A program made the position numbers and the translations under genes. A stretch of 32,186 nucleotides of DNA from an uncultured Methanosarcinales archaeon (GTDB lineage Archaea; Halobacteriota; Methanosarcinia; Methanotrichales; Methanotrichaceae). Below the pieces are notes generated by a model, which was given only the letters and a program-made list of their open reading frames with translations, was not told the DNA's origin and ran no database searches. The stretch lies in the NCBI GenBank assembly GCA_903871465.1, contig CAIQHB010000041.1, forward strand, positions 1 through 32,186, read 5' to 3'. Below, piece after piece: positions 17,294 to 24,404 of the stretch. The number at the start of each line of letters is the position of its first letter. Position 1 is the first letter of the stretch.

Positions 17294-20005
17294 TCAATCG
17301 CCTCCGCTGCCATGCGGGTCCTGTCGCAGGGATATCATATCCTTCAAGGCTTCATTGGATAGCTCAGTCAGCCAGGCTTCGCCCGTCCCTATAACCGATT
17401 CCGCCAGGGTTTTTTTCTGCTCTATCATCCCGTCTATCTGCTCCTCCAGAGTGCCGAGGCAAACGAATTTGTGAACAAAGACGTTCTTCTTCTGGCCGAT
17501 ACGAAAAGCTCGATCAGTAGCCTGATTTTCCACAGCCGGATTCCACCATCGATCGAAGTGAAAGACGTGGCTCGCTGCAGTTAGATTGAGGCCAAAGCCG
17601 CCCGCTTTCAAAGAGAGTATGAAGACCGGCGACTCTCCTGCCTGGAACTTCTGGATCATATCATCCCTCTGCTTCTTGGAGGTTTTGCCGTGCAAGAACA
17701 GGACTTTGGCTCCCAGCTTCTCCTGGAGATGGTGTTTAAGCATGGCCCCCATTCCGGCAAATTGGGTGAAAATTAATGCCTTATCCCCTTCTGCGACGGC
17801 CTCAGAGATCATATCCTCCAGGCGGGAGAGCTTTCCCGAACGGCCCTCCAGGGGGCTTCCATCCTGGAGGAAAAGGGCCGGATGGTTGCAGATCTGCTTC
17901 AGTTTGGTCAGAGCGGCCAGGATCTGGCCTCTGCGCTCGATGCCCTTCATCGATTCTATCCGGCCAAGCATCTCTTCTACTACGGCGGCGTAGAGCGATG
18001 CCTGCTCAGCTGTGAGCATGCAGTTCACATTCATCTCTATCTTTTGGGGCAGATCCGTTATCACGGTTTTATCGGTCTTGAGTCGTCGCAGGACAAAAGG
18101 CTGGATGATGGAGCGCAGTGCAGCGGAACTGCTTTTGTTCTTGAATTTTTCAATAGGCAGCACGAAATCCTTTCGGAAGGATTGAGCAGATCCCAGATAG
18201 CCGGGGTTGAGAAAATCCATGAGTGACCACAGATCTGAGAGCCTGTTCTCTACAGGCGTTCCAGTGAGGGCGATCCTCTGCGTTGCTTGCAGCCGTTTGA
18301 TGGACTGGGTCTGCTGGGCCGCCCGGTTCTTGATGCTTTGCGCCTCGTCCAGGATGATATGGCCCCAAAGGACGCTTGACAGGTCTTCCTCGTCCCTCTG
18401 GGCGAGAGCGTAGGTGGTGATAACTACATCCATTCTTTCCAGCTCTTGCAGGAAGAGGCTTCCCGAGAGCCGATCCTGGCCGTGATGGACCAGGACCCGA
18501 AGATGAGGCGCGAAGCGATGCAGCTCCTTTTGCCAGTTGCCGGCCACGGACATGGGGCAGATGAGAAGAGCGGGTCTGGTTCTGTCCGGTGATCTGTTAT
18601 CTTCATCCACCACATTCGCATCGTCTACTCTATCCGCATCATCGTTGTCCTCATCATCGTCCCTGCTCGCAAAAATATCTTCACTCTCATGCTCTCGTTC
18701 ATGCAGCAGGAGCAGAAAGGCTATCAGCTCCACCGTCTTTCCCAGGCCCATGTCGTCGGCGAGACACGCCCCCAGACCCAATCTGTGCAGGTACATGAGC
18801 CATGAGACGCCCCGAAGCTGGTAAGGCCGCAGGGTGCCTTTGAATTTGTGAGGTGGCAAGACAGGCTCCAGGCAGCTGCCGGGATCGGACAATTTGGAGA
18901 GAATTTGCTCGATTTGGCCCTCAGCCTGCAGGCCAAGGATGGGAAGAGGAGACTTGATCTCCGACAGCTTCTGATCAATCGGGTTAAGGCCCAGACGCAG
19001 GGCCTCGGCCAGGGTCATCTCTCGATTCCTGTTCTTCTGGAAGAACTCGATAGCTGCCTCGACTTCGCCCGGGCGGAGCTCCATCCACTCGCCTCTAATC
19101 TGGATCAGGGGTATCTTAAGGCGTGCCAGCTCTCTGAACTCGGCCTCGCTGAGGGGATTGTCGCCCAGAGAAAGCTGCCAGTCGTACTCGATCAGTGAGT
19201 TCAGCCCGAAGAAAGCAGGTCCGACTTTGCCATCTTTTTTTGGGGCGTCCAATAATCGGATCTTTACACCCAGCCGGGATCCGGGGCGCTCCCACCAGGA
19301 AGGCAGCAGTACTCCGAAACCGTTCTGCTCCAATAGAGGCGCAGACTGGCGCAGGAAGGAATAGGCCTCTTCGGTCTCCATCTCCAGGCCGGTTGGGCGT
19401 GCGCTCTCCAGACTCTTCTCTATAAGAGGAAAGACCCGCGCCGCTCTGCCAAGATCGCCCAGGAGCTGCTCCTGAGGGTTTTTCAGCCTCTTCTTCAGGA
19501 AAGTGAGGGCAGAGGACTTTGTCCGCCATACATCATCGGCAGGAACAAGCAGGCTCCGGTCATCTTTGGCCTGGAGAAAGAAGCTAAGGGACCAGGTTTT
19601 GATATCCTCTGCTGGAGATTCCAGCCTAAAGCAAGTTCGAAAGGGTACATCCACCAATTTAGGAAGCACCTGGGAGGTCCAGGATTCCAGCTCTCTGGAG
19701 AATGCGGCCATCTCCTCTGAAGAGGCCTTCAGGCCGGGCTCTTCGGATGTGAGTGCCGCCAGGAACTGCTCGGCTAGAGGAACGGCCTTTGCAGGGCGAC
19801 CCCGGCGATTGGGAAGAAGCGTGACCCCATTCAGACTGCGATGCACAAGAGAATTGACAGCGCCGTCCAGGAAGCTTGTGACCAGGCTTTGGTTCGATAG
19901 CTCCGGATCTATGGCCTTGAGGGGCTTGAGCCCAAGTCCCAGACAACTGGGCGGCATGGACAAAGAGAAGGTCCTCAGCTTTTCCAGGTCTTGCTCATCG
20001 ATCAC
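17294..20005 (-). CDS. SNF2/HepA-type DEAD/DEAH helicase, main fragment
   Basis: A superfamily 2 ATP-dependent DNA translocase. Walker A is DDMGLGKT (about residue 418), Walker B DEAQ (about 552, in HIILDEAQSIKNR), motif III ALTGTPVENRLSDLW, and the C-terminal motifs LSLKAGGFGLNL and HFDRWWNPAVENQATDRAFR. An acidic insert (EDIFASRDDDEDNDDADRVD) lies after motif Ia. The N-terminal SNF2-associated domain begins before the GTG used here, so the reading frame continues upstream without a start codon; see the frameshift entry. The operon partner is the SWIM protein 3 bp downstream. Confidence 0.9.
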   Translation of the reverse strand: MIDEQDLEKLRTFSLSMPPSCLGLGLKPLKAIDPELSNQSLVTSFLDGAVNSLVHRSLNGVTLLPNRRGRPAKAVPLAEQFLAALTSEEPGLKASSEEMAAFSRELESWTSQVLPKLVDVPFRTCFRLESPAEDIKTWSLSFFLQAKDDRSLLVPADDVWRTKSSALTFLKKRLKNPQEQLLGDLGRAARVFPLIEKSLESARPTGLEMETEEAYSFLRQSAPLLEQNGFGVLLPSWWERPGSRLGVKIRLLDAPKKDGKVGPAFFGLNSLIEYDWQLSLGDNPLSEAEFRELARLKIPLIQIRGEWMELRPGEVEAAIEFFQKNRNREMTLAEALRLGLNPIDQKLSEIKSPLPILGLQAEGQIEQILSKLSDPGSCLEPVLPPHKFKGTLRPYQLRGVSWLMYLHRLGLGACLADDMGLGKTVELIAFLLLLHEREHESEDIFASRDDDEDNDDADRVDDANVVDEDNRSPDRTRPALLICPMSVAGNWQKELHRFAPHLRVLVHHGQDRLSGSLFLQELERMDVVITTYALAQRDEEDLSSVLWGHIILDEAQSIKNRAAQQTQSIKRLQATQRIALTGTPVENRLSDLWSLMDFLNPGYLGSAQSFRKDFVLPIEKFKNKSSSAALRSIIQPFVLRRLKTDKTVITDLPQKIEMNVNCMLTAEQASLYAAVVEEMLGRIESMKGIERRGQILAALTKLKQICNHPALFLQDGSPLEGRSGKLSRLEDMISEAVAEGDKALIFTQFAGMGAMLKHHLQEKLGAKVLFLHGKTSKKQRDDMIQKFQAGESPVFILSLKAGGFGLNLTAASHVFHFDRWWNPAVENQATDRAFRIGQKKNVFVHKFVCLGTLEEQIDGMIEQKKTLAESVIGTGEAWLTELSNEALKDMISLRQDPHGSGGD

Positions 20006-20514
20006 TGCCTTCCAGAGGGCGTTAGCGTCTCGAACCGCTGGAACGAACTGCTCCCTGGCAACGAGCTCCAGTGATAGAGGGCCAGCTGAGACCAGAAGAG
20101 CACCGAGTCTGCAAAAACCGTGCCCTGGGGAGGATGGGCGGGCATGTCCAGCAGCAGATCAAGGGCATTGCCCTGCTCATAGGCCAGAGCCGGTACAGTG
20201 CAGTCTCCGAGGTTAGCAGGCTTTTCAGAAGCAGAGTCCTCCCGAAGCAGCCAGGGGGAGGGAAGCGGGCCCTTTTTGCCGGAAGGAAGCCGGATAGTAA
20301 GAGGTAACACAATGCCGTGGCCGCCGTCCGGATGGAAGGTCTCTTGAAGAACGGCTTTTAGCTCCTCTCCAGGCAGGGCAAAGGGATGGGGAAGTGCGGG
20401 TTTTGTGGTCCGGCGGTCATTGCCATCAGGAGAGGTCAGAGAGAGCGGCAGGCTCGATGACTCTGCCCAGATGTAAAATGTTTTCGTATCCCAGAGAGAG
20501 TGCAAGACCTGCAT
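20002..20514 (-). CDS. N-terminal fragment of the SNF2 helicase (frame 1)
   Basis: 170 residues. The start VLHSLWDTKTFYIWAE and the later LPHPFALPGEELKAVL match the beginning of SNF2 helicases with a helicase-associated domain. The last residues after about SQLAL (YHWSSLPGSSS and on) are out of frame and unlike the family. Its stop overlaps the GTG that could restart the second fragment (20005) by 3 nt, which would allow translational coupling. Confidence 0.75.
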   Translation of the reverse strand: MQVLHSLWDTKTFYIWAESSSLPLSLTSPDGNDRRTTKPALPHPFALPGEELKAVLQETFHPDGGHGIVLPLTIRLPSGKKGPLPSPWLLREDSASEKPANLGDCTVPALAYEQGNALDLLLDMPAHPPQGTVFADSVLFWSQLALYHWSSLPGSSSFQRFETLTPSGRQ

Positions 20515-20673
20515 AGATTCGCGCCTTCAGAAAGCCTGTGGAACGGATCGAAGCTATGCAATAGTAGTATTAGAATATTGTCAGCCAGGACGATCCTATC
20601 TCGTTAGCCGGTGCCTTTTCCCTTGAAGGAGGGGCTTCTCTCTTTTGGTTCATTGAGATAATCCTCGATAAGA

Positions 20674-20976
20674 TCAGTCGAGGCGTTCTCCCACCTCTTC
20701 CGGACCTGTCATCTTGCGGAAGCTCGTGTAGGCATTCGATCCGTTTGTGAACTCAGATTCGATGCTCACGACGTCGAGGGGGGCATTCTTGATCTTTATG
20801 GCAGCCTCAAACTGCTCCAAATTATCTTGGCTCCCCTCTGCGATCAGGAGAACCTGACCGTTGGGCCGGTTCTGGATAAAGCCTGTCAGGCCCAGCTCCT
20901 GGGCTACAGATACCACTTTGGCCCGGTAGCCGACTCTTTGCACTCTGCCCGAGATCGTAGCCGTCAGTCGCATCAT
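20674..20976 (-). CDS. acyP: Acylphosphatase
   Basis: It hydrolyses the acyl-phosphate bond of compounds such as acetyl phosphate and 1,3-bisphosphoglycerate. The active-site loop is GRVQRVGYR (10-18; the usual form is GRVQGVGFR), with the catalytic Arg18, and Asn36 in GFIQNRPNGQV. Length 100 is typical. The Gly-to-Arg change within the loop (residue 14) is unusual. There is no obvious ribosome site; a TATA-like box at 21000-21009 predicts transcription starting at or next to the ATG, so the mRNA may be leaderless. Either of two adjacent ATGs could be the start. Confidence 0.88.
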   Translation of the reverse strand: MMRLTATISGRVQRVGYRAKVVSVAQELGLTGFIQNRPNGQVLLIAEGSQDNLEQFEAAIKIKNAPLDVVSIESEFTNGSNAYTSFRKMTGPEEVGERLD

Positions 20977-21280
20977 TTTTTTTACAATATGAGGCCTTGA
21001 TTATAAGTTTTTCTTGCGGTCCCGATCAAAGAAGCAATTTGCCTGTCAAGGTCATATTATGGAGAGCCGCTCTGCAATGTCGGTGATAGTAGGGGGCTGG
21101 CTCTCGAATATGTCCAACACCTATTGCCTGCTCTGCTGGCATACCGCGCGCGGAAAAACGCGCGGGTGCAAACGGGGCGCCCTCAACGCCGGGCAGGCTT
21201 GGATACTTGGGCAGCAAGATGCTGATGGTTCTGGTTGGCCTTGTTGAGCCACCTGCATTGCCTCCGGAAAGGTGTTGGTA
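20977..21280. other. Gap with a GC-rich hairpin; no gene recognised
   Basis: 304 bp. Open frames on either strand here give no recognisable protein. The main feature is a perfect 7-bp GC hairpin, CCGCGCG (21144-21150), loop CGGAAAAA, CGCGCGG (21159-21165). The toxin that would be expected downstream of the antitoxin at 21281-21487 was not found. Confidence 0.35.
21000..21009 (-). promoter_or_regulatory. Probable TATA box of acylphosphatase
   Basis: The minus strand reads AACTTATAAT about 25-30 nt before the ATG, consistent with a leaderless transcript. Confidence 0.35.
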
Positions 21281-21487
21281 TCAATCGGATACAACCTTTC
21301 CTACCCAGATATCTCTGGCAGCATGTTGCAGATCAACGGAGTCTATATCAATGTCTTTTAGAAGGCCGACGATTCTATCTGCATTTGACTTAATTATCTC
21401 AATTTCAACCTCGTCTCCTTCTATTAAATCCAGCTTTTCCAGAGGTTTTAGAACTTTGTCTTCATATCTTGCTTTCACGGGCTTCAT
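21281..21487 (-). CDS. DUF104 / AF2212-like antitoxin, apparently orphan
   Basis: 68 residues beginning MKPVKARYEDKVLKPLEKLD, followed by EGDEVEIEI: the signature of the AF2212-like (DUF104) family, antitoxins usually paired with a PIN-domain RNase. The C-terminal part (DIDSVDLQHAARDIWVGKVV) is the likely toxin-binding region. No PIN gene follows on the minus strand; only a short string PIDTNTF just after the stop in another frame recalls a PIN start, without the rest of the domain. It is therefore an orphan or a remnant of a toxin-antitoxin pair. AGGAAAG is about 17 nt upstream. Confidence 0.7.
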   Translation of the reverse strand: MKPVKARYEDKVLKPLEKLDLIEGDEVEIEIIKSNADRIVGLLKDIDIDSVDLQHAARDIWVGKVVSD

Positions 21488-21627
21488 ACCATGCTTATGC
21501 TTTCTTTCCTAATGAATTATCTCACGGTTCCTGATGTTGCAGCGAACTGGAAAATCCGATAGAGACTAAAACTAGATTCTCTCTTGGAGAACTGTTATGC
21601 TATGTAGGTGATAGTAGTAGGCTGAAA

Positions 21628-21972
21628 CTACATTCGTATGCATCGGAAGCTGTAAGTATTACCCATGTGGTAATGCATCCTCAAGAGAAGGGTGTCTGCA
21701 GATTCAAAACTTGCCGTCCCAAATCCGCTAACTTCGTCTCCTTCATCACTGCCTTCAAAAGAGAAGAGCAACCTCTGGCTTTCTTTGTCCTGCTCAAGTT
21801 GGGCATCGATGGAGCCGTCCTGGACACCGAATAAATAGCTCCCTGTCACTTCATTCTTGCCGTTTACTTCAATCTTGAGATGAGGGTCCGGTGTTAGGCT
21901 GAGATAGTCATCTACCATATCCATTGCCTCAATGACCTTCCACTTGCCTGCGAAATTGCTTTCTCTGATCAT
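21628..21972 (-). CDS. Conserved small beta-rich protein of unknown function
   Basis: 114 residues, probably cytoplasmic (no signal peptide). Motifs in order: SNFAGKWKVIEAMDM at the N-terminus, LKIEVNGKNEVTGSYLFGVQ, LLFSFEGSDEGDEVSGFG and LLLRMHYHMGNTYSFRCIR at the end. Alternating strands and Gly turns suggest a small beta barrel. It resembles conserved hypothetical proteins found sporadically in bacteria and archaea whose function is not known. GAGG is 9-10 nt before the ATG. It is divergent from cas1 across 129 bp. Confidence 0.65.
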   Translation of the reverse strand: MIRESNFAGKWKVIEAMDMVDDYLSLTPDPHLKIEVNGKNEVTGSYLFGVQDGSIDAQLEQDKESQRLLFSFEGSDEGDEVSGFGTASFESADTLLLRMHYHMGNTYSFRCIRM

Positions 21973-22017
21973 CCTGAATACCTCGCGTGATATGTTCCAG
22001 CTTTTTGTGTTCTCCTG

Positions 22018-22027
22018 TTAAATAAAA
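22018..22027 (+). promoter_or_regulatory. Probable TATA box of the cas1-cas2-cas4 operon
   Basis: TTAAATAAAA, 75-84 nt before the cas1 start, predicting transcription from about 22048. The same 10-mer lies upstream of uvrC. Confidence 0.45.
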
Positions 22028-22101
22028 CTTCACTTCTCAACCGATTAGATTAAGTGCCATGAGGTAGATAAACCGGCAAAAGTAATATCAGAGGTAATCA
22101 T

Positions 22102-23157
22102 GTGCAGCTCGTGATCAATACCTACGGTGCATATCTTCGCAAGAGCGGGAACTGCTTCCTGGTGAAAAGAGATGATAAGAGCTTTGAGGTTGCAGTCAAT
22201 AAAGTCAATAGTATTTTAATTACAACCGCTGCATACATCACCACAGATGCCATTAAGTTGGCTGTAGACAACAATATAGATATCGTCTTTCTCGATGCCC
22301 ACGGCGACCCCTACGGCAGGGTTTGGCATCCCAAGTTAGGTAGCACCACTCTGATCCGGAGGAGGCAACTGGAGATCTACGAGACTCTGGATGGCTTGAA
22401 TCTGGCGAAAGAGTGGGGTTTGAAGAAACTGGATAATCAGATAGAGCTTCTCGTCAGGCTGAAGAAGACAAGAGTTGAGACGCGGGATGAGCTGGATCGG
22501 TACATCGAGGATATTGAGCATTCCCGTGAGAAGATGAAGAGGCTGCGGGGCACGATCGAAGCCCGGCGGCAGGATATGCTGGGCCTGGAGGGCATGGCTG
22601 CCAGGACCTATTTCGAGGCCCTCTCCTCTATCATGCCGGAAAAGTACAGGTTCGCGGGAAGGAGCAGAAATCCGGCCAAGGACGAGTTCAATGCCTTGCT
22701 CAACTACGGATATGGCGTCCTCTACTCACTGATGGAAAAGGGATGCATAATCGCTGGCCTCGATCCCTACTTAGGCTTTTTGCATAGCGACTCCTACAAC
22801 AAGAAGTCACTGGTCTTCGATATCATAGAGATGTTCCGGATCTACGTCGATGAGACGGTGGTTTATCTTTTCTCCAGGAGGATGGTCAAGGATGAGTTCT
22901 TCGAGCCGCTGGAGCAGGGGATGGGCCTGAGCAAGGACGGGAAGGCGGCATTGATCGAGGCGCTCAACAAGACACTGGAGGAGACAATAGTCTACCGGGG
23001 CCGCAATGTGAAGACGAGGAACACCATCCAGATGGAGTGCCACAGGATAGCCAACGGGCTCATCCGGCCCGGCCAGGAGCTGCCGGACGACTTCGATCTG
23101 GATATTCTGGAGTCGGAAGAATACAAGGGAAGGCAAACGGAACCGGACGCAAAATAG
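22102..23157 (+). CDS. cas1: CRISPR integrase Cas1
   Basis: Cas1 is the integrase that inserts new spacers together with Cas2. The catalytic triad is visible: Glu163 (GLEGMAARTYF), His228 (GFLHSDSYNKKSLVFD) and Glu243 (DIIEMFRIYVDE). The N-terminal beta domain (LVINTYGAYLRKSGNCFLVKR, VDNNIDIVFLDAHGDP) is typical. Length 351 is normal. The start is GTG at 22102 with GAGG 7 nt upstream; the overlapping ATG at 22100 is in another frame. It is first in the operon cas1-cas2-cas4 with only 9 bp to cas2. Confidence 0.96.
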   Translation: MQLVINTYGAYLRKSGNCFLVKRDDKSFEVAVNKVNSILITTAAYITTDAIKLAVDNNIDIVFLDAHGDPYGRVWHPKLGSTTLIRRRQLEIYETLDGLNLAKEWGLKKLDNQIELLVRLKKTRVETRDELDRYIEDIEHSREKMKRLRGTIEARRQDMLGLEGMAARTYFEALSSIMPEKYRFAGRSRNPAKDEFNALLNYGYGVLYSLMEKGCIIAGLDPYLGFLHSDSYNKKSLVFDIIEMFRIYVDETVVYLFSRRMVKDEFFEPLEQGMGLSKDGKAALIEALNKTLEETIVYRGRNVKTRNTIQMECHRIANGLIRPGQELPDDFDLDILESEEYKGRQTEPDAK

Positions 23158-23166
23158 AGGTTGCTA

Positions 23167-23454
23167 ATGCTGGTCTGGGTGATTTACGACATATCGGAGA
23201 ATAGATTCCGCAGCCGGGTAGCGAAGATCTGCAAGAACTATGGCCTGTTCCGGGTGCAGAAGAGCGCCTTCCTGGGCGACCTGAACCGGAACGAGTCCGA
23301 TTCCCTGGCCCTGGAGTGTGAGGCGACCATTGAGGAATCCGATTCGGTCTACGTCTTTCCCATGTGCGAGGACTGTTTCGACAAGATAAAACTGATTGGG
23401 GCAGGATTTGATCGGGAAATGGTGAGCGGCATGACGATAACCAAGGTATTCTGA
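23167..23454 (+). CDS. cas2: CRISPR-associated endoribonuclease / adaptation protein Cas2
   Basis: 95 residues starting MLVWVIYDISENRFRSRVAK, the Cas2 fold start with the conserved Asp8 after the first strand. KNYGLFRVQKSAFLGDLNRN and SDSVYVFPMCEDC are typical of the family. The ATG at 23167 is chosen because GAGG lies 6 nt before it; a TTG two codons upstream is less likely. It forms the Cas1-Cas2 integration complex. The next gene, cas4, starts 7 bp downstream. Confidence 0.94.
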   Translation: MLVWVIYDISENRFRSRVAKICKNYGLFRVQKSAFLGDLNRNESDSLALECEATIEESDSVYVFPMCEDCFDKIKLIGAGFDREMVSGMTITKVF

Positions 23455-23461
23455 GGGCAAA

Positions 23462-24115
23462 ATGGAGACGGATGCAGAAATTGAAGCCTCGCACGCGCAG
23501 GCACAGGCGCGGGAGAGCGTGCTCGCGCCTGAGCAGGAGATTTTCGTAACGGTATCCGATGCCCTGGAGTATCTCTTCTGTCCCAGGTTCATCTACTTCA
23601 TGCATTGCCTGGACATCGCCCAAAGAGAAGAGCGGCGCTTCAAGGTCCAGAAGGGCAGAGAACTGCACGATAGCCGGGAGAAGGTAAACCGGGATTACGT
23701 GAGAAAGAAGCTCAACTGCGTCCGAAAAGAGATCTCAGTTTATCTTACTTCGCATAAATATCACTTCAAAGGAGAAGTCGATGAAATTCTCTTTCTGGAT
23801 GATGGAACGGCAGCGCCTCTGGATTACAAGTATGCGGAATTCAAGGACACCGTTTACAAGACGCACAAGTTTCAGGCTGCTCTTTACGGGCTGCTCATCA
23901 TGGAGCACTTCGGGGTGGATGTTAAGCGGGGCTTTGTCTGTTATACGAGGAGCAACAATCATGTGGAAGAGATAGACTTCCAGCAAAAAGATTATGAGAA
24001 GGCAAAGGAGATTGTGCGCGAGATATTGATGATAATTCAGAGGGGATACTATCCCGAAGGGACGAAGCAGAAGGTCAGGTGCGTGGACTGCACGTATAGG
24101 AATATATGCGTTTGA
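23462..24115 (+). CDS. cas4: CRISPR adaptation exonuclease Cas4
   Basis: Cas4 is a RecB-like nuclease with a 4Fe-4S cluster that trims prespacers and selects those with a PAM. The cluster cysteines are Cys40 (LFCPR) and Cys207, Cys210, Cys216 at the C-terminus (RCVDCTYRNICV). The nuclease motifs are GEVDEI and LDYKYAEF, with a QAALYGLLI (QxxxY) motif. The first 25 residues are Ala/Glu/Gln-rich and extend beyond the usual start. GAGG lies 5-8 nt upstream. It ends the adaptation operon; a 289-bp non-coding gap separates it from cas8b. Confidence 0.94.
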   Translation: METDAEIEASHAQAQARESVLAPEQEIFVTVSDALEYLFCPRFIYFMHCLDIAQREERRFKVQKGRELHDSREKVNRDYVRKKLNCVRKEISVYLTSHKYHFKGEVDEILFLDDGTAAPLDYKYAEFKDTVYKTHKFQAALYGLLIMEHFGVDVKRGFVCYTRSNNHVEEIDFQQKDYEKAKEIVREILMIIQRGYYPEGTKQKVRCVDCTYRNICV

Positions 24116-24147
24116 TTGATGAAAAATGGAACGACATGGAGAGAAAC

Positions 24148-24156
24148 AAATTTATT
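24148..24156 (+). promoter_or_regulatory. Possible TATA box of the crRNA-like RNA
   Basis: AAATTTATT lies about 30 nt before the first degenerate repeat (24182), so transcription would start at or just before that repeat. Supported only by sequence. Confidence 0.35.
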
Positions 24157-24181
24157 CTTTGCAATGAGAATACGAAAATAG

Positions 24182-24296
24182 AATCGATAGTATCTTCCCT
24201 AGTAACAAGGATTGAAACAGTGTTAAGGGTGTATTCGCTGATGTTTTCAGCGTTACCATGTTTAGATAACGCTTCCACCATAACAAGGATTGAGTT
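24182..24296 (+). ncRNA. Degenerate two-repeat mini-CRISPR: candidate CreA/CreR-like regulatory RNA
   Basis: A degenerate repeat at 24182-24218 matches the array repeat at 24 of 37 positions, including all of the last 15 (AACAAGGATTGAAAC) and TTCC at 14-17. A second at 24260-24296 matches 20 of 37, again with TTCC and AACAAGGATTGA, but has lost the final AAC. They are 78 bp apart, as in a real array, and lie in the same direction as cas genes. Between them is a 41-nt pseudo-spacer (24219-24259). Its first 16 nt pair, with one mismatch, with the cas8b promoter at 24340-24355. The first repeat keeps the exact 8-nt handle ATTGAAAC needed on a mature crRNA; the second keeps only what Cas6 processing would need. 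Known type I-B CreA and CreR RNAs have this layout. The pseudo-spacer also holds a hairpin, CGCTGA-5-TCAGCG (24236-24252). Confidence 0.75.
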
Positions 24297-24328
24297 GATT
24301 GGATTAAGGCTAGGGGTTATTCCAAGCG

Positions 24329-24355
24329 ATAAATTATTAAGTGTAAAGGGTGTAT
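24329..24355 (+). promoter_or_regulatory. cas8b promoter with overlapping target of the crRNA-like RNA
   Basis: An AT-rich box ATAAATTATTAA (24329-24340) is a likely TATA element for cas8b, predicting transcription from about 24358-24362. The target AGTGTAAAGGGTGTAT (24340-24355) directly follows it and equals pseudo-spacer nt 1-16 except position 6. The three bases before the target are TTA, which would be the PAM. Cascade bound here would cover the space between TATA box and transcription start. Confidence 0.65.
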
Positions 24356-24404
24356 CAAGTTTAATGCAAATCCAAGAAGCAGTCAATACGCATCGGTGAT
24401 TTGA

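Larger units (their letters stand above)
17294..20514 (-). pseudogene. SNF2-family helicase gene broken by a frameshift
   Basis: Two frames together encode one full-length SNF2 helicase of about 1,070 residues. The first (from ATG 20514) gives MQVLHSLWDTKTFYIWAE...VFADSVLFWSQLAL. The second, read without a start codon, continues LELVAREQFVPAVRDANALW and then KAVIDEQDLEKL. The family sequence runs FW-(7 residues)-LELVAR; here only 20 nt lie between the Trp codon (20094-20092) and CTG-GAG (20071-20066) instead of 21. One base is therefore missing between 20091 and 20072. It may be a real mutation, a programmed frameshift or a sequencing error. The downstream part retains every helicase motif. 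Confidence 0.8.

Noticed and set aside
21026-21247. Possible PIN toxin remnant downstream of the DUF104 antitoxin (PIDTNTF)
   Set aside because: Only seven residues resemble a PIN start; no further conserved Asp or PIN pattern was found in any frame.
24307-24343. A third repeat-like stretch (AGGGG...TTCCAAG) near the cas8b promoter
   Set aside because: 19 of 37 matches, but no ATTGAAAC end and only 47 bp from the second degenerate repeat, which does not fit an array period.
24106-24399. 97-residue open frame over the cas4-cas8b gap
   Set aside because: It overlaps cas4, has no ribosome site, no recognisable fold, and its two TRIE strings come from the degenerate CRISPR repeats; an RNA function explains the region better.
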